Shown: positions 53,955 through 63,466, counted from the first letter of the stretch. The stretch is 64,000 bases of DNA from an uncultured Bacteroidales bacterium (GCA_900315935.1 ONBB01000001.1:248001-312000); one strand, 5' to 3'. Numbers and translations: made by a program. Notes: generated from the letters alone by a model not told the origin.

Positions 53955-56315
53955 CTAGAATGTCATCGATGCCCCAAAGCAGACAAGGATGGGCAGCTGG
54001 TTGACCCGCTCAAAGGTTACGCGGTTGAAGTAGAAGATGTTCTGTCGGCTGTATACGTTGGTGGCGCTGAGGTTGAGCTCGAGGATGGAGCGTGCGCCAA
54101 TGGAGATTTTGCGTTTGACACCCAGGTCGAGGCGGTGGTAGGATGGCAGGCGCCCCTTGTAGATGTCGGCATAGTGGATGCTGTATTCGCCGTTCTCGCG
54201 GGTATAGTCGCTGCCGATGCTTTCGCCGAAGACAAGGTTCTGGTAGGTGCCCTGGGTTTGGGTGAAGGGGAACCCCGAGCCGAAGGTCCAGCGGGCACTC
54301 ACTTCCCACTGGCGCTGCTCGCCGAGGGTGTAGGTGGAGAGTATGTTGATGGTGTGGCGGCGGTCATAGTGGGGGTTATAGGTATAGGATTCGTCGGTTA
54401 CAGGCCGATCGGTCATCTGTCCCTTGCGCTCGACATAGCCGAGCGAGTAGGTGGCCCACAGGTATAGGCGTTCGAGGTCGAGCGTGGCGCTGATGTCGAG
54501 GCCGGTGGCCATGCCCTCTTCGATAATGTATTCCCTCATCAGGTACTCCGATTGGCGATAGGGGCTGTCCTCGCGGGTATAGACGGGGTCGGTGTGGTCG
54601 TAGATATTGTTGCGGTTGGAGTTGAGCAGCTGGTCGAAGTGTTTGTAGTAGACTTCGGCGTTGAGGGTGATATGTTCCGTCAGGTCGTACTCGACGCCCA
54701 GCACGGCATGCTTGGCTTTTTGCACGCATGAGGTAACCTCATCGCCGAGGAATGATCTCGGGATGCTGAGGTCGGAGGAGCCGGTGAGGAATCCGGTGAA
54801 GAGGTTGACGATGTCGTTGTCCGAACGTGCATCGAGGAATAGCTGGCTGTATAGGCCGGCGGCCATCTTGAAGCGCAGGTCGTCGGTGGCGTTGAATTTG
54901 GCAGCCAGGCGCGGCTCCGGGCTGAGCGTGTTCATGGAGGCGTAGTAGACCATGCGCACGCCCGGGTCGAGTAGCCAGCGGCCGCTGTTGTACTTGTAGG
55001 TGGCAAAGATGGACAGGTTGGTGCTCGGCTGGTGCAGCTGGATGGCTTTGCCGTATTGGTTGGTGAAGTTGTAGTCGGTGGAATAGCCTTCGATGCTGAG
55101 GCCGTATTTGAGTTTGTTCTTCCCGATGAAGTTGGTGATCTGCATCTGCATATTGAAGCCGCCGATGTCGCTCTGTTTGATTTCGGGGCTTCCGTCGTCC
55201 AGGGTGATGCTGTATTTGGAGTAGGCGATGGTACCGTCGAGGATGGCCGAGGCGCCGGTAACGAGCATGAAGTTGGTGCCGAAGCCGTAGTTCTGCCAGT
55301 GGTAGTCGGCGATGGACTGGTAGCCAAGCACTTGGTCATCGAAGCGGAAGCCGAAGAGGTTTATCTTGGAGCCAGAGCCGGAGTTGATGCTGAGCTTGCC
55401 ATAGAGGTCGAGGAAGTCGAAAGGCAGGCCGCCGGGAACGTAGGAATAGAGCATGTCGGAAGTCTTGGAAAGGTAGGAGTTCTTGGCCGTTACAAGATAG
55501 GAGACGGTGGCTTTCGACCGTTCGCTTTCTCGTTTGATGGGGCCTTCGAGGATGAGGCTGGCGCCGAAGGTGTTGAGGCCCAGTTTGCCGCTGTGGCGTT
55601 TCTTGTTGCCGTCGCGCGTGGTGATATCCATGACGGACGACATACGTCCGCCGTATTCGGCACCGAAGCCGCCGGTGTATATGTCGGCATTCAGTATGAC
55701 GTCGGTCTCGAAGATAGAATAGAGGCCGATGGAGTGGAAGGGATTGTATACAATCATGCCGTCGAGGAGCGTGAGGTTCTGTATCATGGAGCCGCCGCGG
55801 ATGTAGAGCTGTCCTCCTTGGTCGCCGGTGGAGTTGACGCCGGGCAGCACCTGCATGTACTGCGCAATGTCGGCGGTGCCACCGATGGAGGGCATCTGCT
55901 GGATTTGCGAGGCGGTGATTTTCTCGACGCTGACCTGCGTCTGCATCTGGCGCTCTTCTTTCTTGTTGTCGGTGATTTCCACCGCCTTGAGCATCTGTGC
56001 GGCGGGCTTGAGATGGATGGTGCGGGTAAGTGTCTTGCCGCGAACCAAGGTTACCTGCTCGAGGTATTCCTCATAGCCTATGTATTTCACTTTTAGGGTG
56101 TACTGCCCCTCGGGCACCTTGTTGATGAGGAAGAAGCCGTTGATATCCGTGGCGCATCCGTGGGTCGTCCCGTCGAGTACCACATTGGCGAAGGGGATAG
56201 CCTCGCCGTTGCTCTCGTCAAACAGTACGCCTTTCACGGTGCATTGCGCCTGGGCAATCTGGATGTTGAATATTGTAAAAGGAAGGAGCAGGAATATGCA
56301 GAATGCTTTTTTCAT
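53955..56315 (-). CDS. TonB-dependent receptor with N-terminal carboxypeptidase-regulatory-like domain
   Basis: The protein has 786 residues. A signal peptide (MKKAFCIFLLLPFTIF... ending AQA, about 24 residues) is followed by a CarboxypepD_reg-like domain with GEAIPFANVVLDGTTHG and YTLKVKYIGYEEY, the plug domain (VLPGVNSTGDQGGQLYIRGG), and an outer-membrane beta barrel with a final strand INQLPILVCFGASMTF-like. It imports a ligand across the outer membrane using TonB energy; the ligand is unknown. There is no SusD partner, so glycan import of the SusCD type is not supported. Confidence 0.92.
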   Translation of the reverse strand: MKKAFCIFLLLPFTIFNIQIAQAQCTVKGVLFDESNGEAIPFANVVLDGTTHGCATDINGFFLINKVPEGQYTLKVKYIGYEEYLEQVTLVRGKTLTRTIHLKPAAQMLKAVEITDNKKEERQMQTQVSVEKITASQIQQMPSIGGTADIAQYMQVLPGVNSTGDQGGQLYIRGGSMIQNLTLLDGMIVYNPFHSIGLYSIFETDVILNADIYTGGFGAEYGGRMSSVMDITTRDGNKKRHSGKLGLNTFGASLILEGPIKRESERSKATVSYLVTAKNSYLSKTSDMLYSYVPGGLPFDFLDLYGKLSINSGSGSKINLFGFRFDDQVLGYQSIADYHWQNYGFGTNFMLVTGASAILDGTIAYSKYSITLDDGSPEIKQSDIGGFNMQMQITNFIGKNKLKYGLSIEGYSTDYNFTNQYGKAIQLHQPSTNLSIFATYKYNSGRWLLDPGVRMVYYASMNTLSPEPRLAAKFNATDDLRFKMAAGLYSQLFLDARSDNDIVNLFTGFLTGSSDLSIPRSFLGDEVTSCVQKAKHAVLGVEYDLTEHITLNAEVYYKHFDQLLNSNRNNIYDHTDPVYTREDSPYRQSEYLMREYIIEEGMATGLDISATLDLERLYLWATYSLGYVERKGQMTDRPVTDESYTYNPHYDRRHTINILSTYTLGEQRQWEVSARWTFGSGFPFTQTQGTYQNLVFGESIGSDYTRENGEYSIHYADIYKGRLPSYHRLDLGVKRKISIGARSILELNLSATNVYSRQNIFYFNRVTFERVNQLPILVCFGASMTF

Positions 56316-56336
56316 GGTGAGGTTGGTTGCTCTTGG

Positions 56337-57344
56337 TTAGTGTATTACTTTAAAAATAAGCTCTTTCATTAGTTCTCCGTCTGTGATGGAACCACTGTTG
56401 CGCACACCTTTGGAGCGCAGGTCGGCGTCGTAGAGGTAACCGATGCAGGTGGCCAGTTTGCCTAGGGGGTAGTTGGCGGCAGCGGTGGCATAGTCCTTGA
56501 CAAACGAGGGTGCCACGCCCAGCACCTTGGCGGCATCGCTCTTGTTCTCCAGCTGGTGGTAGAACATCACTTTGAGAAAATATCCGTAGAGGACGGGAAG
56601 CATCATCTGGATGGGGTTCTTCTTGGGATTGGCGGCGAAGTGGTTGACGATGCGGTTGCACATCACGGGGTCGCGCCGTCCAATGGCTTTCTGCAGTTCG
56701 AATACATTGTAGTCCTTGCTGATGCCTATCTGCTGCTCGACCAAGTCTTCGGTAATGGTGGCGCCGGGTTGGAGCAGGGGATACAACTTGCGCAGTTCGT
56801 TGACGATTTTGCCCAGTTCGCTACCCACCGACTCGGCGATGATGTAGGTGGCCTTCTCGTTGATGTTGAATCCGTTGGCTGCCACCTCGTTCTTTATCCA
56901 GGTGGGTATCTGGTTGTCCCACACCTTGGGTGTCTCGTAGACCACTCCGTGCTTGTCGATGGCCTTGTAGGCTGCGGTTCGCTTGTCGAGCTTCTTGTGG
57001 CGGTAGCAGAATACGATGACCCCTTTCTCGGACGGATGCTGGAGGTAGGTGGCCAGGAGCTCCCACTGTCGCGTGTCGATGTCCTGGGCTTCTTTCACCA
57101 GTACTAGGTGCACGGGCGACATCATGGGGTAGCGTTTGGCATGGTTGATGACGGTGGCCATGTCCACGTCCCGCCCATACATCACCGACAGGTCGAAGTC
57201 GCGCATCGACGAGTCAACCACCTCGTTCTCGAAGAAGTCCGACAGGAGGTCGATATAGTAGTTCTCCTCGCCCGTAAGCAGGTATACCGGCTTGTATTTA
57301 CCGGCTTTTGCATCTGCAATCAGTTGTTTTTCAGTTATTGCCAT
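56337..57344 (-). CDS. holA: DNA polymerase III subunit delta
   Basis: The protein has 335 residues. It is the clamp-loader delta subunit. The N-terminus KYKPVYLLTGEENYYIDLLSDFF, a Walker-A-like but degenerate region, and the mid-chain FELQKAIGRRDPVMCNRIV and QMMLPVLYGYFLKVM blocks match Bacteroidetes HolA. It binds the sliding clamp and opens it. Ends near the TonB-receptor gene (21 bp away). A -7 box (TATCTTTG on the minus strand) is at 57371-57378. Confidence 0.9.
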   Translation of the reverse strand: MAITEKQLIADAKAGKYKPVYLLTGEENYYIDLLSDFFENEVVDSSMRDFDLSVMYGRDVDMATVINHAKRYPMMSPVHLVLVKEAQDIDTRQWELLATYLQHPSEKGVIVFCYRHKKLDKRTAAYKAIDKHGVVYETPKVWDNQIPTWIKNEVAANGFNINEKATYIIAESVGSELGKIVNELRKLYPLLQPGATITEDLVEQQIGISKDYNVFELQKAIGRRDPVMCNRIVNHFAANPKKNPIQMMLPVLYGYFLKVMFYHQLENKSDAAKVLGVAPSFVKDYATAAANYPLGKLATCIGYLYDADLRSKGVRNSGSITDGELMKELIFKVIH

Positions 57345-57370
57345 CGTTTGATGCGCTTTTTATCCGCGTA

Positions 57371-57438
57371 CAAAGATACACTTTTTTGTTAAAATGCAGA
57401 AATAATTTTGCATCCACTGTAATTATGTTGTATATTTG
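57371..57438. promoter_or_regulatory. Divergent promoters for holA and the acyl-CoA synthetase gene
   Basis: Minus strand: TATCTTTG at 57371-57378. Plus strand: TTG at 57408-57410 and TATATTTG at 57431-57438, 20 bp apart. The divergent layout matches the two genes. Confidence 0.7.
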
Positions 57439-57550
57439 CATTTTAATCCATAGACACTTGTGATACGCATCTTGTTGTGCATCACCGATTAAGTTGAATT
57501 TTATCCTGCCGACAGAACACATAGCAACCGCACCCCATACCCACACGCCT

Positions 57551-59335
57551 ATGAACCAGCCCACCCGCCTGTTCGACCTGCTGCCTTGGCGTCAATCCCT
57601 GCACCCCGAACGCCCCGTCTTCCGCTACAAGGAAAACGGACAGTGGCAGAGCCATTACATCGATGAGTATATCGAAAAGTCCAACCTCATCAGCTACGCC
57701 TTGCTTCATCTTGGTGTACGCAAGGGCGAGAATATCGCCCTCATTTCGTCTGGACGGCCGGAATGGAACTATATCGACTTCGGCGTGCAGCAGACCGGCG
57801 CTGTCCTGCTGCCCATCTATCCCACCATCAGCGAGGAGGACTACCAGTTTATCCTCAATGATGCCGAGGTGCGCCTGCTCGTCGTCGAATCGCCTGCACT
57901 ATACAAGAAAATCAGCAACATTCGTCCTCAACTGCCCCACCTCCAGAACCTGTGCACCATTGTCCCCACCGAAGGGGCCAAGTCGTTGGATGACATCTAT
58001 GACATAGGTCGTCAGTATCTTGCATCTCATCCCGAAGCTCCGCAGCAACTGCAAGCCATCAAGGACGCCATCACCACCGACGACGTATGCACCATGATAT
58101 ACACCTCGGGTACCACCGGCACCCCTAAAGGCGTTATGCTGGCCCACAGGGGTTTGATAATGAATGTGGTGGAAATCAAGGAAAGTCCGGGCAAGACTTG
58201 GACCCGCGCCCTCTCATGGCTTCCTATGTGCCATATTTACGAGCGTATGATGGGTTACCTCTACCAGTGGCTCTGTTTCGAGATAGCCTACGCCGAAAGC
58301 ATCGCCAAGGTGGGCGACAATTGTAAGGAAATCCGGCCCCACATGCTCGCCTGTGTGCCACGCTTCATCGAGAAGGTCTACGACAAGATATATCGCAAGG
58401 GTGAGAAAATGAGTGGCATCGGCAAAAAGGTCTTCAATTGGGCTATTGACCTTGCTTTCGAATACGACCTCGACGAGTCGAAGCTCTCTCTTTGGTACAA
58501 GGTGCAGAAGGCTTTGGCTGACCGCCTGGTCTATAAGGAGATACGCGAAAGTATGGGTGGGTGCCTGGGTATGCTCGTCAGTGGTGGCGCCATCATCCAG
58601 CCGCGCCTCACTCGCTTCTTCACCTGTGTCGGCCTCGACCTCTACGAGGGCTATGGCCTCACCGAGACCTCACCCCTCATCGCCGTTACCAACAGTAACA
58701 AGAAGGGGCGCAAGATTGGTTCGGTCGGCTTTGCCATGCGCGAGATAGAGGTGCGTATTGACCCGAAGACCAGTGAGATACAGTGCCGAGGAGGCAATGT
58801 CATGAAGGGTTACTACAATCAGCCCGAGCTCACAGCCGAGGCCATTGATCCTGACGGCTGGTTCCACACCGGCGACACCGGCTACTTCGACCCCGATGGC
58901 TACCTCTTCATTACCGGCCGTACCAAGAGTATGTTCAAGACCTCGATGGGCAAGTATATCAACCCCGAGGTCATAGAGGAGAAGATGAAGCAGTCGCCTT
59001 TCATCCTCGACATGATGGTGGTAGGTGCCGAGCAGAAGTTCGCCGCAGCCCTCATCGCCCCTGACTTCGATATGCTCAGGGATTGGTGCCGCCGCCATGG
59101 TGTCGGTGCCTCCACGCCCGAAGAGATGATTGCCGACCGCCAGGTGGTGGCTCGTTTCCAGAAGGTGGTTGACAAATATAATGCCGAGCTGGGCACCACC
59201 GAGCAGGTACGTCGCTTCGCCCTTGTCGCCGACTCCTGGACCGAGGCCAACCGCATGCTGACCCCCACCCAGAAACTAATCCGCCGTAACGTCGCCGCCG
59301 CCTACCAAGAGCAGATAGACGCGCTATTTAAATAA
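57551..59335 (+). CDS. AMP-binding long-chain acyl-CoA synthetase
   Basis: The protein has 594 residues from the ATG of MNQPTRLFDLL; a TTG 57 bp earlier is also open but lacks conserved sequence. It has the AMP-binding YTSGTTGTPKGVMLAH, GYGLTETSPLIAV, DGWFHTGDTGYFDPDGYLFITGR and a final KLIRRNV. It activates a fatty acid with ATP and CoA, associated with the membrane. It is preceded by its own promoter, divergent from holA. Confidence 0.93.
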   Translation: MNQPTRLFDLLPWRQSLHPERPVFRYKENGQWQSHYIDEYIEKSNLISYALLHLGVRKGENIALISSGRPEWNYIDFGVQQTGAVLLPIYPTISEEDYQFILNDAEVRLLVVESPALYKKISNIRPQLPHLQNLCTIVPTEGAKSLDDIYDIGRQYLASHPEAPQQLQAIKDAITTDDVCTMIYTSGTTGTPKGVMLAHRGLIMNVVEIKESPGKTWTRALSWLPMCHIYERMMGYLYQWLCFEIAYAESIAKVGDNCKEIRPHMLACVPRFIEKVYDKIYRKGEKMSGIGKKVFNWAIDLAFEYDLDESKLSLWYKVQKALADRLVYKEIRESMGGCLGMLVSGGAIIQPRLTRFFTCVGLDLYEGYGLTETSPLIAVTNSNKKGRKIGSVGFAMREIEVRIDPKTSEIQCRGGNVMKGYYNQPELTAEAIDPDGWFHTGDTGYFDPDGYLFITGRTKSMFKTSMGKYINPEVIEEKMKQSPFILDMMVVGAEQKFAAALIAPDFDMLRDWCRRHGVGASTPEEMIADRQVVARFQKVVDKYNAELGTTEQVRRFALVADSWTEANRMLTPTQKLIRRNVAAAYQEQIDALFK

Positions 59336-59453
59336 CGCGGGAGGCAAATAATCGGAATATAAAACAATTCATTTCATTCATGGCCACACCGATGATCATA
59401 GTGACAATTACACCCGTTAGGACACCGAGCAGGTAAACCCAAATCTTTTTCAT
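59328..59453 (-). CDS. Possible small single-pass membrane protein
   Basis: The minus strand reads MKKIWVYLLGVLTGVIVTMI, then a further hydrophobic run and FRLFASRVI, 41 residues in total. Basic start and one hydrophobic segment make a membrane peptide plausible. The stop overlaps the preceding gene's end by 8 bp. No promoter is visible on the minus strand. It may be the start of a longer, now truncated protein. Confidence 0.3.
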   Translation of the reverse strand: MKKIWVYLLGVLTGVIVTMIIGVAMNEMNCFIFRLFASRVI

Positions 59454-59458
59454 TTAAA

Positions 59459-60151
59459 ATGAAACACACCATCCTCACCCTGGCAGCGGCGGCCATGCTC
59501 TTCACCGCCTGCGGCACTAAACAGGAGACCGTCAATGAAGAGCCCATCCGAAACAATGTTACCACTATGGATTTCAAGAATGTAAGCGAGCGCGTCAATA
59601 TGGGCGCCAAGCTTTATGTTACGCCGCAGCCGGCGCTGATGATTGCCACCTACGACGCCGAGGGCACGCCCGACGTGATGATGGCCGCCTGGGGTGGCCA
59701 GTACGAGGGCAACCAAGTCTGCTTCCAGCTCGGCAGCCACCAGACCACCGACAACCTGCGCCTCACCAAGGCGTTCACCCTCAGCTACGCCGATGCCCGC
59801 ACGGTGGCCGAAAGCGACTACTTCGGCATCGTCAGCGGCCGCGACGTCAAGGACAAGGTGGCCCGTGCGGGTTTCACCTGCACCAAGAGCGAGCATGTCA
59901 ACGCCCCCATCATCAACGAGTATCCGCTGGCTATGGAGTGCAAGGTGGTGGAGATGATTGAGCGTGGCAATGGTGGCGCCTTCGTCGTGGGCGAAATCGT
60001 CAACGCTGTGGCCGACCCCGCCATCCTCACCGACGGCAAGATCGACATCAAGAAGCTCGACCCCGTGGCCTGGGATGCGTCGAGTTTCAACTACCTCACC
60101 CTTGGCGACTCGGTCGGCAAGGCGTGGCACAGCGGCAAGGCCATCCAGTAA
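59459..60151 (+). CDS. Flavin-reductase-like lipoprotein
   Basis: The protein has 230 residues. The first 18 residues are a lipoprotein signal (LFTAC, C18 is the lipidation Cys). The body is a flavin-reductase/FMN-binding split-barrel fold with PALMIATYDAEGTPDVMMAAW, TLSYADARTVAESDYFGIVSG and PLAMECKVVEMIE. Enzymes of this family reduce or bind FMN and are normally cytoplasmic; the lipobox would put this one in the envelope. A strong terminator follows. Confidence 0.8.
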   Translation: MKHTILTLAAAAMLFTACGTKQETVNEEPIRNNVTTMDFKNVSERVNMGAKLYVTPQPALMIATYDAEGTPDVMMAAWGGQYEGNQVCFQLGSHQTTDNLRLTKAFTLSYADARTVAESDYFGIVSGRDVKDKVARAGFTCTKSEHVNAPIINEYPLAMECKVVEMIERGNGGAFVVGEIVNAVADPAILTDGKIDIKKLDPVAWDASSFNYLTLGDSVGKAWHSGKAIQ

Positions 60152-60155
60152 AACG

Positions 60156-60189
60156 AATTGAGGGGCTCGCACTTGCGAGCCCCTCAATT
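60156..60189. terminator. Bidirectional intrinsic terminator
   Basis: AATTGAGGGGCTCGC pairs with GCGAGCCCCTCAATT around ACTT. With A and T runs on both sides it would serve both converging genes. Confidence 0.92.
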
Positions 60190-60211
60190 TTGGATTCATC
60201 CGTTTGGGGTT

Positions 60212-61639
60212 CTACTCCTCCGGTGCGAACATCGGGTCCCAGGCGGGCAGCATGACGGGCTTCTGGTCCATCATGGCGCGGATGTTGGCGGGGATGTATT
60301 TTTCCTCCAGCACCACGCGGAACATGTACTCGTTGAACCATTCGTTGGTCATAATCAGGTTGCCCTGCCAGCCGCTGTTCACGCCCCAGCTGTTCTCCAC
60401 CATCCACTTGATGGGCTTGCCCTCCTGGTCGAGGTCGACGGCGCAGAGGGTCATGGCGTGGCTTGAGCCGCTGGCGAAAGTGCTCACGCGCTGCTTCTTG
60501 TCCATGCCGAAGGTGGTGCCCATAAGGCTCTCGTAGTCGAAGTTGTTCATGTCCATGAAACCTTTCTCGCTGTCGAGGAACTTGCCCACGTCGCAGCTGA
60601 AGTACATCATGGTGCTGTCCTTGATGCTGGCGATGCACATCGGTGCGATGTCCTCGATGGGGAGGTTGAGGTAGCGCCAGTTCTGTCCGTCGTAGACGTG
60701 GCGGTCGTACTGTATCTCGTATACTTTATAATATTCGCGCGTGGGGTCGTTCATCACCATGTAGTATTTCGAGAAGTCGGTCTTGGCGAACTTCTGGTAG
60801 AACTCCATGGGGGTGTAGGTGGAGGTCTCCACCACCTTGCCGCTGGCGTCTTTCTGCTGCCAGGTGAACTGTGCGGGCGGCTCGCCCATGGTGAGGGCCA
60901 GCATGCGGTAGATGGTGGCCAGCATCTCGGTCTTCTGCTGTTGCAGCTTGGCTGCGGTCATGCCCTTCTGGGCGGCCATCTCGCGCAGCTGGAGGCCGTT
61001 CTCGCGCAGTTTCAGCGCGATGAGGTTGCTGATGGCGGAGGTGTTGTTGGTGTTGTAGGTCTCGGGCATCGCCTCGGCCGGCACCAGGCCGTACTTGTCG
61101 ATAAGGTTGGCCACGCCGGTGAATTGGCCGCCGTCGCCGATGGGGTTCTTGAAGAGCCACTCCACTTCCTGGTCGGTCATCGGCTTCTTGTAGGTGTCGA
61201 TCATGGCCTGCAGGAAGAGGTTGCTCTTCTCCAGCTGGTCGTAGAAGAAGAGGTAGGCCTGCGAGAACTGGAAGTTTTCGGGCAGTTTGTGGCGGCGGAT
61301 GGCCTGGTTGCGCAGCACGTTCATGCCGGTGAACATCCAGCAGCGGCCGCTCGACTTCTGGTCGGTGATGGCCTTGGAGACCACGCGGTGGCTGAAGTTG
61401 GCGTCGAACTTGGTGGCGTTCTCGTAGTTCATGGCCAGCTTCTTGGGGCTCTGGTTCACCATGATGTTGCGCAGGGCGCGGTCAGTGGCCGAGCTGCCGT
61501 AGCCTTTCTTCATTTGGTTGAGCATCTCGGTGCTGATGCCGCCGTTCTGTCCCTCGTTCGAGGTTTTCTTCTGCGCCATGGCGCCGCCAGCGGCGAGGGT
61601 CATGGCCAGTGCAAGTGCAATGTGTTTCTTTGTCTTCAT
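60212..61639 (-). CDS. C1-family aminopeptidase C (bleomycin-hydrolase-like), exported
   Basis: The protein has 475 residues. It has a signal peptide (residues 1-22, ending AMAQ). The catalytic Cys is C100 in DQKSSGRCWMF, the His is in SGSSHAMTL, and the Asn in WMVENSWG, the papain-fold triad of the bleomycin-hydrolase group. It trims N-terminal residues from peptides; in this species probably in the periplasm. I chose the start at MKTKKHIA because the signal peptide begins there; two earlier ATGs are in frame. Confidence 0.92.
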   Translation of the reverse strand: MKTKKHIALALAMTLAAGGAMAQKKTSNEGQNGGISTEMLNQMKKGYGSSATDRALRNIMVNQSPKKLAMNYENATKFDANFSHRVVSKAITDQKSSGRCWMFTGMNVLRNQAIRRHKLPENFQFSQAYLFFYDQLEKSNLFLQAMIDTYKKPMTDQEVEWLFKNPIGDGGQFTGVANLIDKYGLVPAEAMPETYNTNNTSAISNLIALKLRENGLQLREMAAQKGMTAAKLQQQKTEMLATIYRMLALTMGEPPAQFTWQQKDASGKVVETSTYTPMEFYQKFAKTDFSKYYMVMNDPTREYYKVYEIQYDRHVYDGQNWRYLNLPIEDIAPMCIASIKDSTMMYFSCDVGKFLDSEKGFMDMNNFDYESLMGTTFGMDKKQRVSTFASGSSHAMTLCAVDLDQEGKPIKWMVENSWGVNSGWQGNLIMTNEWFNEYMFRVVLEEKYIPANIRAMMDQKPVMLPAWDPMFAPEE

Positions 61640-61662
61640 ATTGTACTGTATCTTGTTTGTTG

Positions 61663-62634
61663 TCATTGTGTTGTTACGCGCCAACGGCCGCCCTTGGCAC
61701 CACCCTCGCGCACCAGCAGCCCGGCCTCGCGGAGTTGGCGGATGATTTTCTTCACCCCGCTCTCCGACAGCCCGGTTTTCTCCTGCAGTTCGCGCATCGA
61801 GATGGTGGCATCTTGCGCAATGAGTGCAAGTATTTTCTGGTTACTTTTCTGGTTACTTTTCTGGTTACTTTTCTCCATCTCCAGCAGGGCATCGAGCAGG
61901 CATTTCAACATGAACTCGATGAATGCGGTGCTGTTCCCTTTGCTGTCGCACAGTGCGATGACGCGGTAGTATTCCTGCTGATGCTCCTTGACGATGGTTT
62001 CCACGGGTACCCACGCGAACAGGGGGCGCCACTGCATCAGCAGCAGCGTCTGCCACATGCGACCCATGCGCCCGTTTCCGTCGGCAAAGGGATGGATGAA
62101 CTCAAATTCGTAATGGAATACGCAGCTGCTGACCAACGGGTGGGTGTCGGTGCTTTTCACCCAGTCCACCAGCTCTGCAATCAGTTGTGGCACTCGCATG
62201 GCGGGCGGGGCAATGTGCACCACCTGCTTGCCGTCGGTAACACCCACGCCTCCGCTGCGGAAACGGCCACTCTCCTTCACTAGCCCCGCCATCATCAGCC
62301 CATGGGCCCGCAACAGGTCTTTGGGCTTGTAGGGATTCAATTCCAGCATCAGGTTGTAGGCATCGACGGCATTCTTCACCTCCGTAATTTCGTTGGGCGG
62401 TCCCAGCACGCGCTTTCCCTCGAGGATGGCCGTAACCTGTTCGATGCTCATGCTGTTGTTCTCGATGGCCAACGATGACTGGATGGTTTTGATGCGGTTC
62501 TCTTTGCGCAGTTGCGGCATGCGCGCCTCGCCGACAGACACGTTCAGGTGTCCGACAAGTTCGGAAATATCACCCACCAGCCGAAGTATTTCGGAGGTGA
62601 CGGTGAACGGCGGTATGTATCCAGTCTGTCCCAT
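61663..62634 (-). CDS. Fic-family protein with SNQK tandem repeat
   Basis: The protein has 323 residues. The Fic motif HPFADGNGRMGR is intact. An N-terminal inhibitory helix with SLAIENNS (SxxxEN) suggests a class II autoinhibited AMP-transferase. A winged-helix-like C-terminal region (ISMRELQEKTGLSESGVKKIIRQL) probably binds DNA. Between them is a tandem SNQK repeat (three units) from a 12-bp repeat in the DNA. Targets are unknown. Start chosen at MGQTGYIP because it follows the -7 box at 62655. Confidence 0.9.
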   Translation of the reverse strand: MGQTGYIPPFTVTSEILRLVGDISELVGHLNVSVGEARMPQLRKENRIKTIQSSLAIENNSMSIEQVTAILEGKRVLGPPNEITEVKNAVDAYNLMLELNPYKPKDLLRAHGLMMAGLVKESGRFRSGGVGVTDGKQVVHIAPPAMRVPQLIAELVDWVKSTDTHPLVSSCVFHYEFEFIHPFADGNGRMGRMWQTLLLMQWRPLFAWVPVETIVKEHQQEYYRVIALCDSKGNSTAFIEFMLKCLLDALLEMEKSNQKSNQKSNQKILALIAQDATISMRELQEKTGLSESGVKKIIRQLREAGLLVREGGAKGGRWRVTTQ

Positions 62635-62654
62635 GGGGCGGCTCTTTTGCGGTG

Positions 62655-62702
62655 CAAAGATACAAAAAAAAACTGACATGTCGGAATTTATTTGTACTTT
62701 TG
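62655..62702. promoter_or_regulatory. Divergent -7 boxes for the Fic and glutathione-peroxidase genes
   Basis: Minus strand TATCTTTG (62655-62662) and plus strand TACTTTTG (62695-62702). -33 boxes are weak on both strands. Confidence 0.6.
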
Positions 62703-62733
62703 CAGCCGATTTTTAACATTAAACACAGAAAGT

Positions 62734-63381
62734 ATGAAACACACACGATTCGTTATGCTGGCCGCCGCCGCGGTGATGCTCCTTGGCGCCTGCAGGCAGA
62801 AAGCGCCCGAGGCTCCCGCCGAAGTGGCCTCGACCGACAACATCTACCAGTTCTCCGTCCTCGACGGGCAAGGCAACACCGTGAACCTCAGCGACTACCA
62901 AGGCGATGTGTTGCTGGTGGTCAACACCGCCACCCACTGCGGCTTCACGCCCCAGTACACCGAGCTCGAGGCGCTCTACAGCCGCTTCAACGCCAGCGGT
63001 TTCGAGGTGCTCGACTTCCCCTGCAACCAGTTCGGCGCCCAGGCTCCCGGCTCCAACGAGGAAATCCACGCCTTCTGCACCGGCAACTTCGACATCACCT
63101 TCCCCCAGTTCGGCAAGGTCGACGTCAACGGCGACTCCGCCTCGGCTCTCTTCGTCTGGCTCAAGCAGCAGGCTCCCTTCGGCGGCTTCGACACCACCGA
63201 CCCCCGCGGCGCCTACCTCGACAAGATGTTCCGCGCCCAGGATTCCGTCTACGACCAGAACCCCGACATCAAGTGGAATTTTTCCAAGTTCCTCATCGAC
63301 CGCGAGGGCAACGTCGTGGCACGCTTCGAGCCCACCGACCCCATGCAGAAGGTCAGCGACGCCATCGAAGCCCTGCTTTGA
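62734..63381 (+). CDS. Glutathione-peroxidase-like lipoprotein
   Basis: The protein has 215 residues. A lipoprotein signal (LLGAC, C20) is followed by the glutathione-peroxidase fold: NTATHCGFTPQY with peroxidatic C69, FPCNQFGAQ and KWNFSKFL, giving the Cys-Gln-Trp catalytic set. It reduces hydroperoxides, with thioredoxin or a similar donor likely, in the envelope. The promoter is divergent from the Fic gene. Confidence 0.92.
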   Translation: MKHTRFVMLAAAAVMLLGACRQKAPEAPAEVASTDNIYQFSVLDGQGNTVNLSDYQGDVLLVVNTATHCGFTPQYTELEALYSRFNASGFEVLDFPCNQFGAQAPGSNEEIHAFCTGNFDITFPQFGKVDVNGDSASALFVWLKQQAPFGGFDTTDPRGAYLDKMFRAQDSVYDQNPDIKWNFSKFLIDREGNVVARFEPTDPMQKVSDAIEALL

Positions 63382-63416
63382 TACGGCCTCGCAGCAATAG
63401 ACATAATCCAACACAG

Positions 63417-63466
63417 CCCAGTAAGGGCGGCACAAGACTGCTTGTCAAGGTGCCGCCCTTACTGGG
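63417..63466. terminator. Strong hairpin between converging genes
   Basis: A 17-bp perfect inverted repeat, CCCAGTAAGGGCGGCAC and GTGCCGCCCTTACTGGG, with a 16-base loop. Lacks a long T-run on either side, but the position between converging genes supports terminator function. Confidence 0.7.

Noticed and set aside
55032..56096. 354-codon plus-strand frame inside the TonB-receptor gene
   Set aside because: Shadow of a GC-rich gene; no start context or motif.
60698..61969. 423-codon plus-strand frame across the C1 peptidase and Fic genes
   Set aside because: Antisense, runs of Val/Gly/His, no domain.
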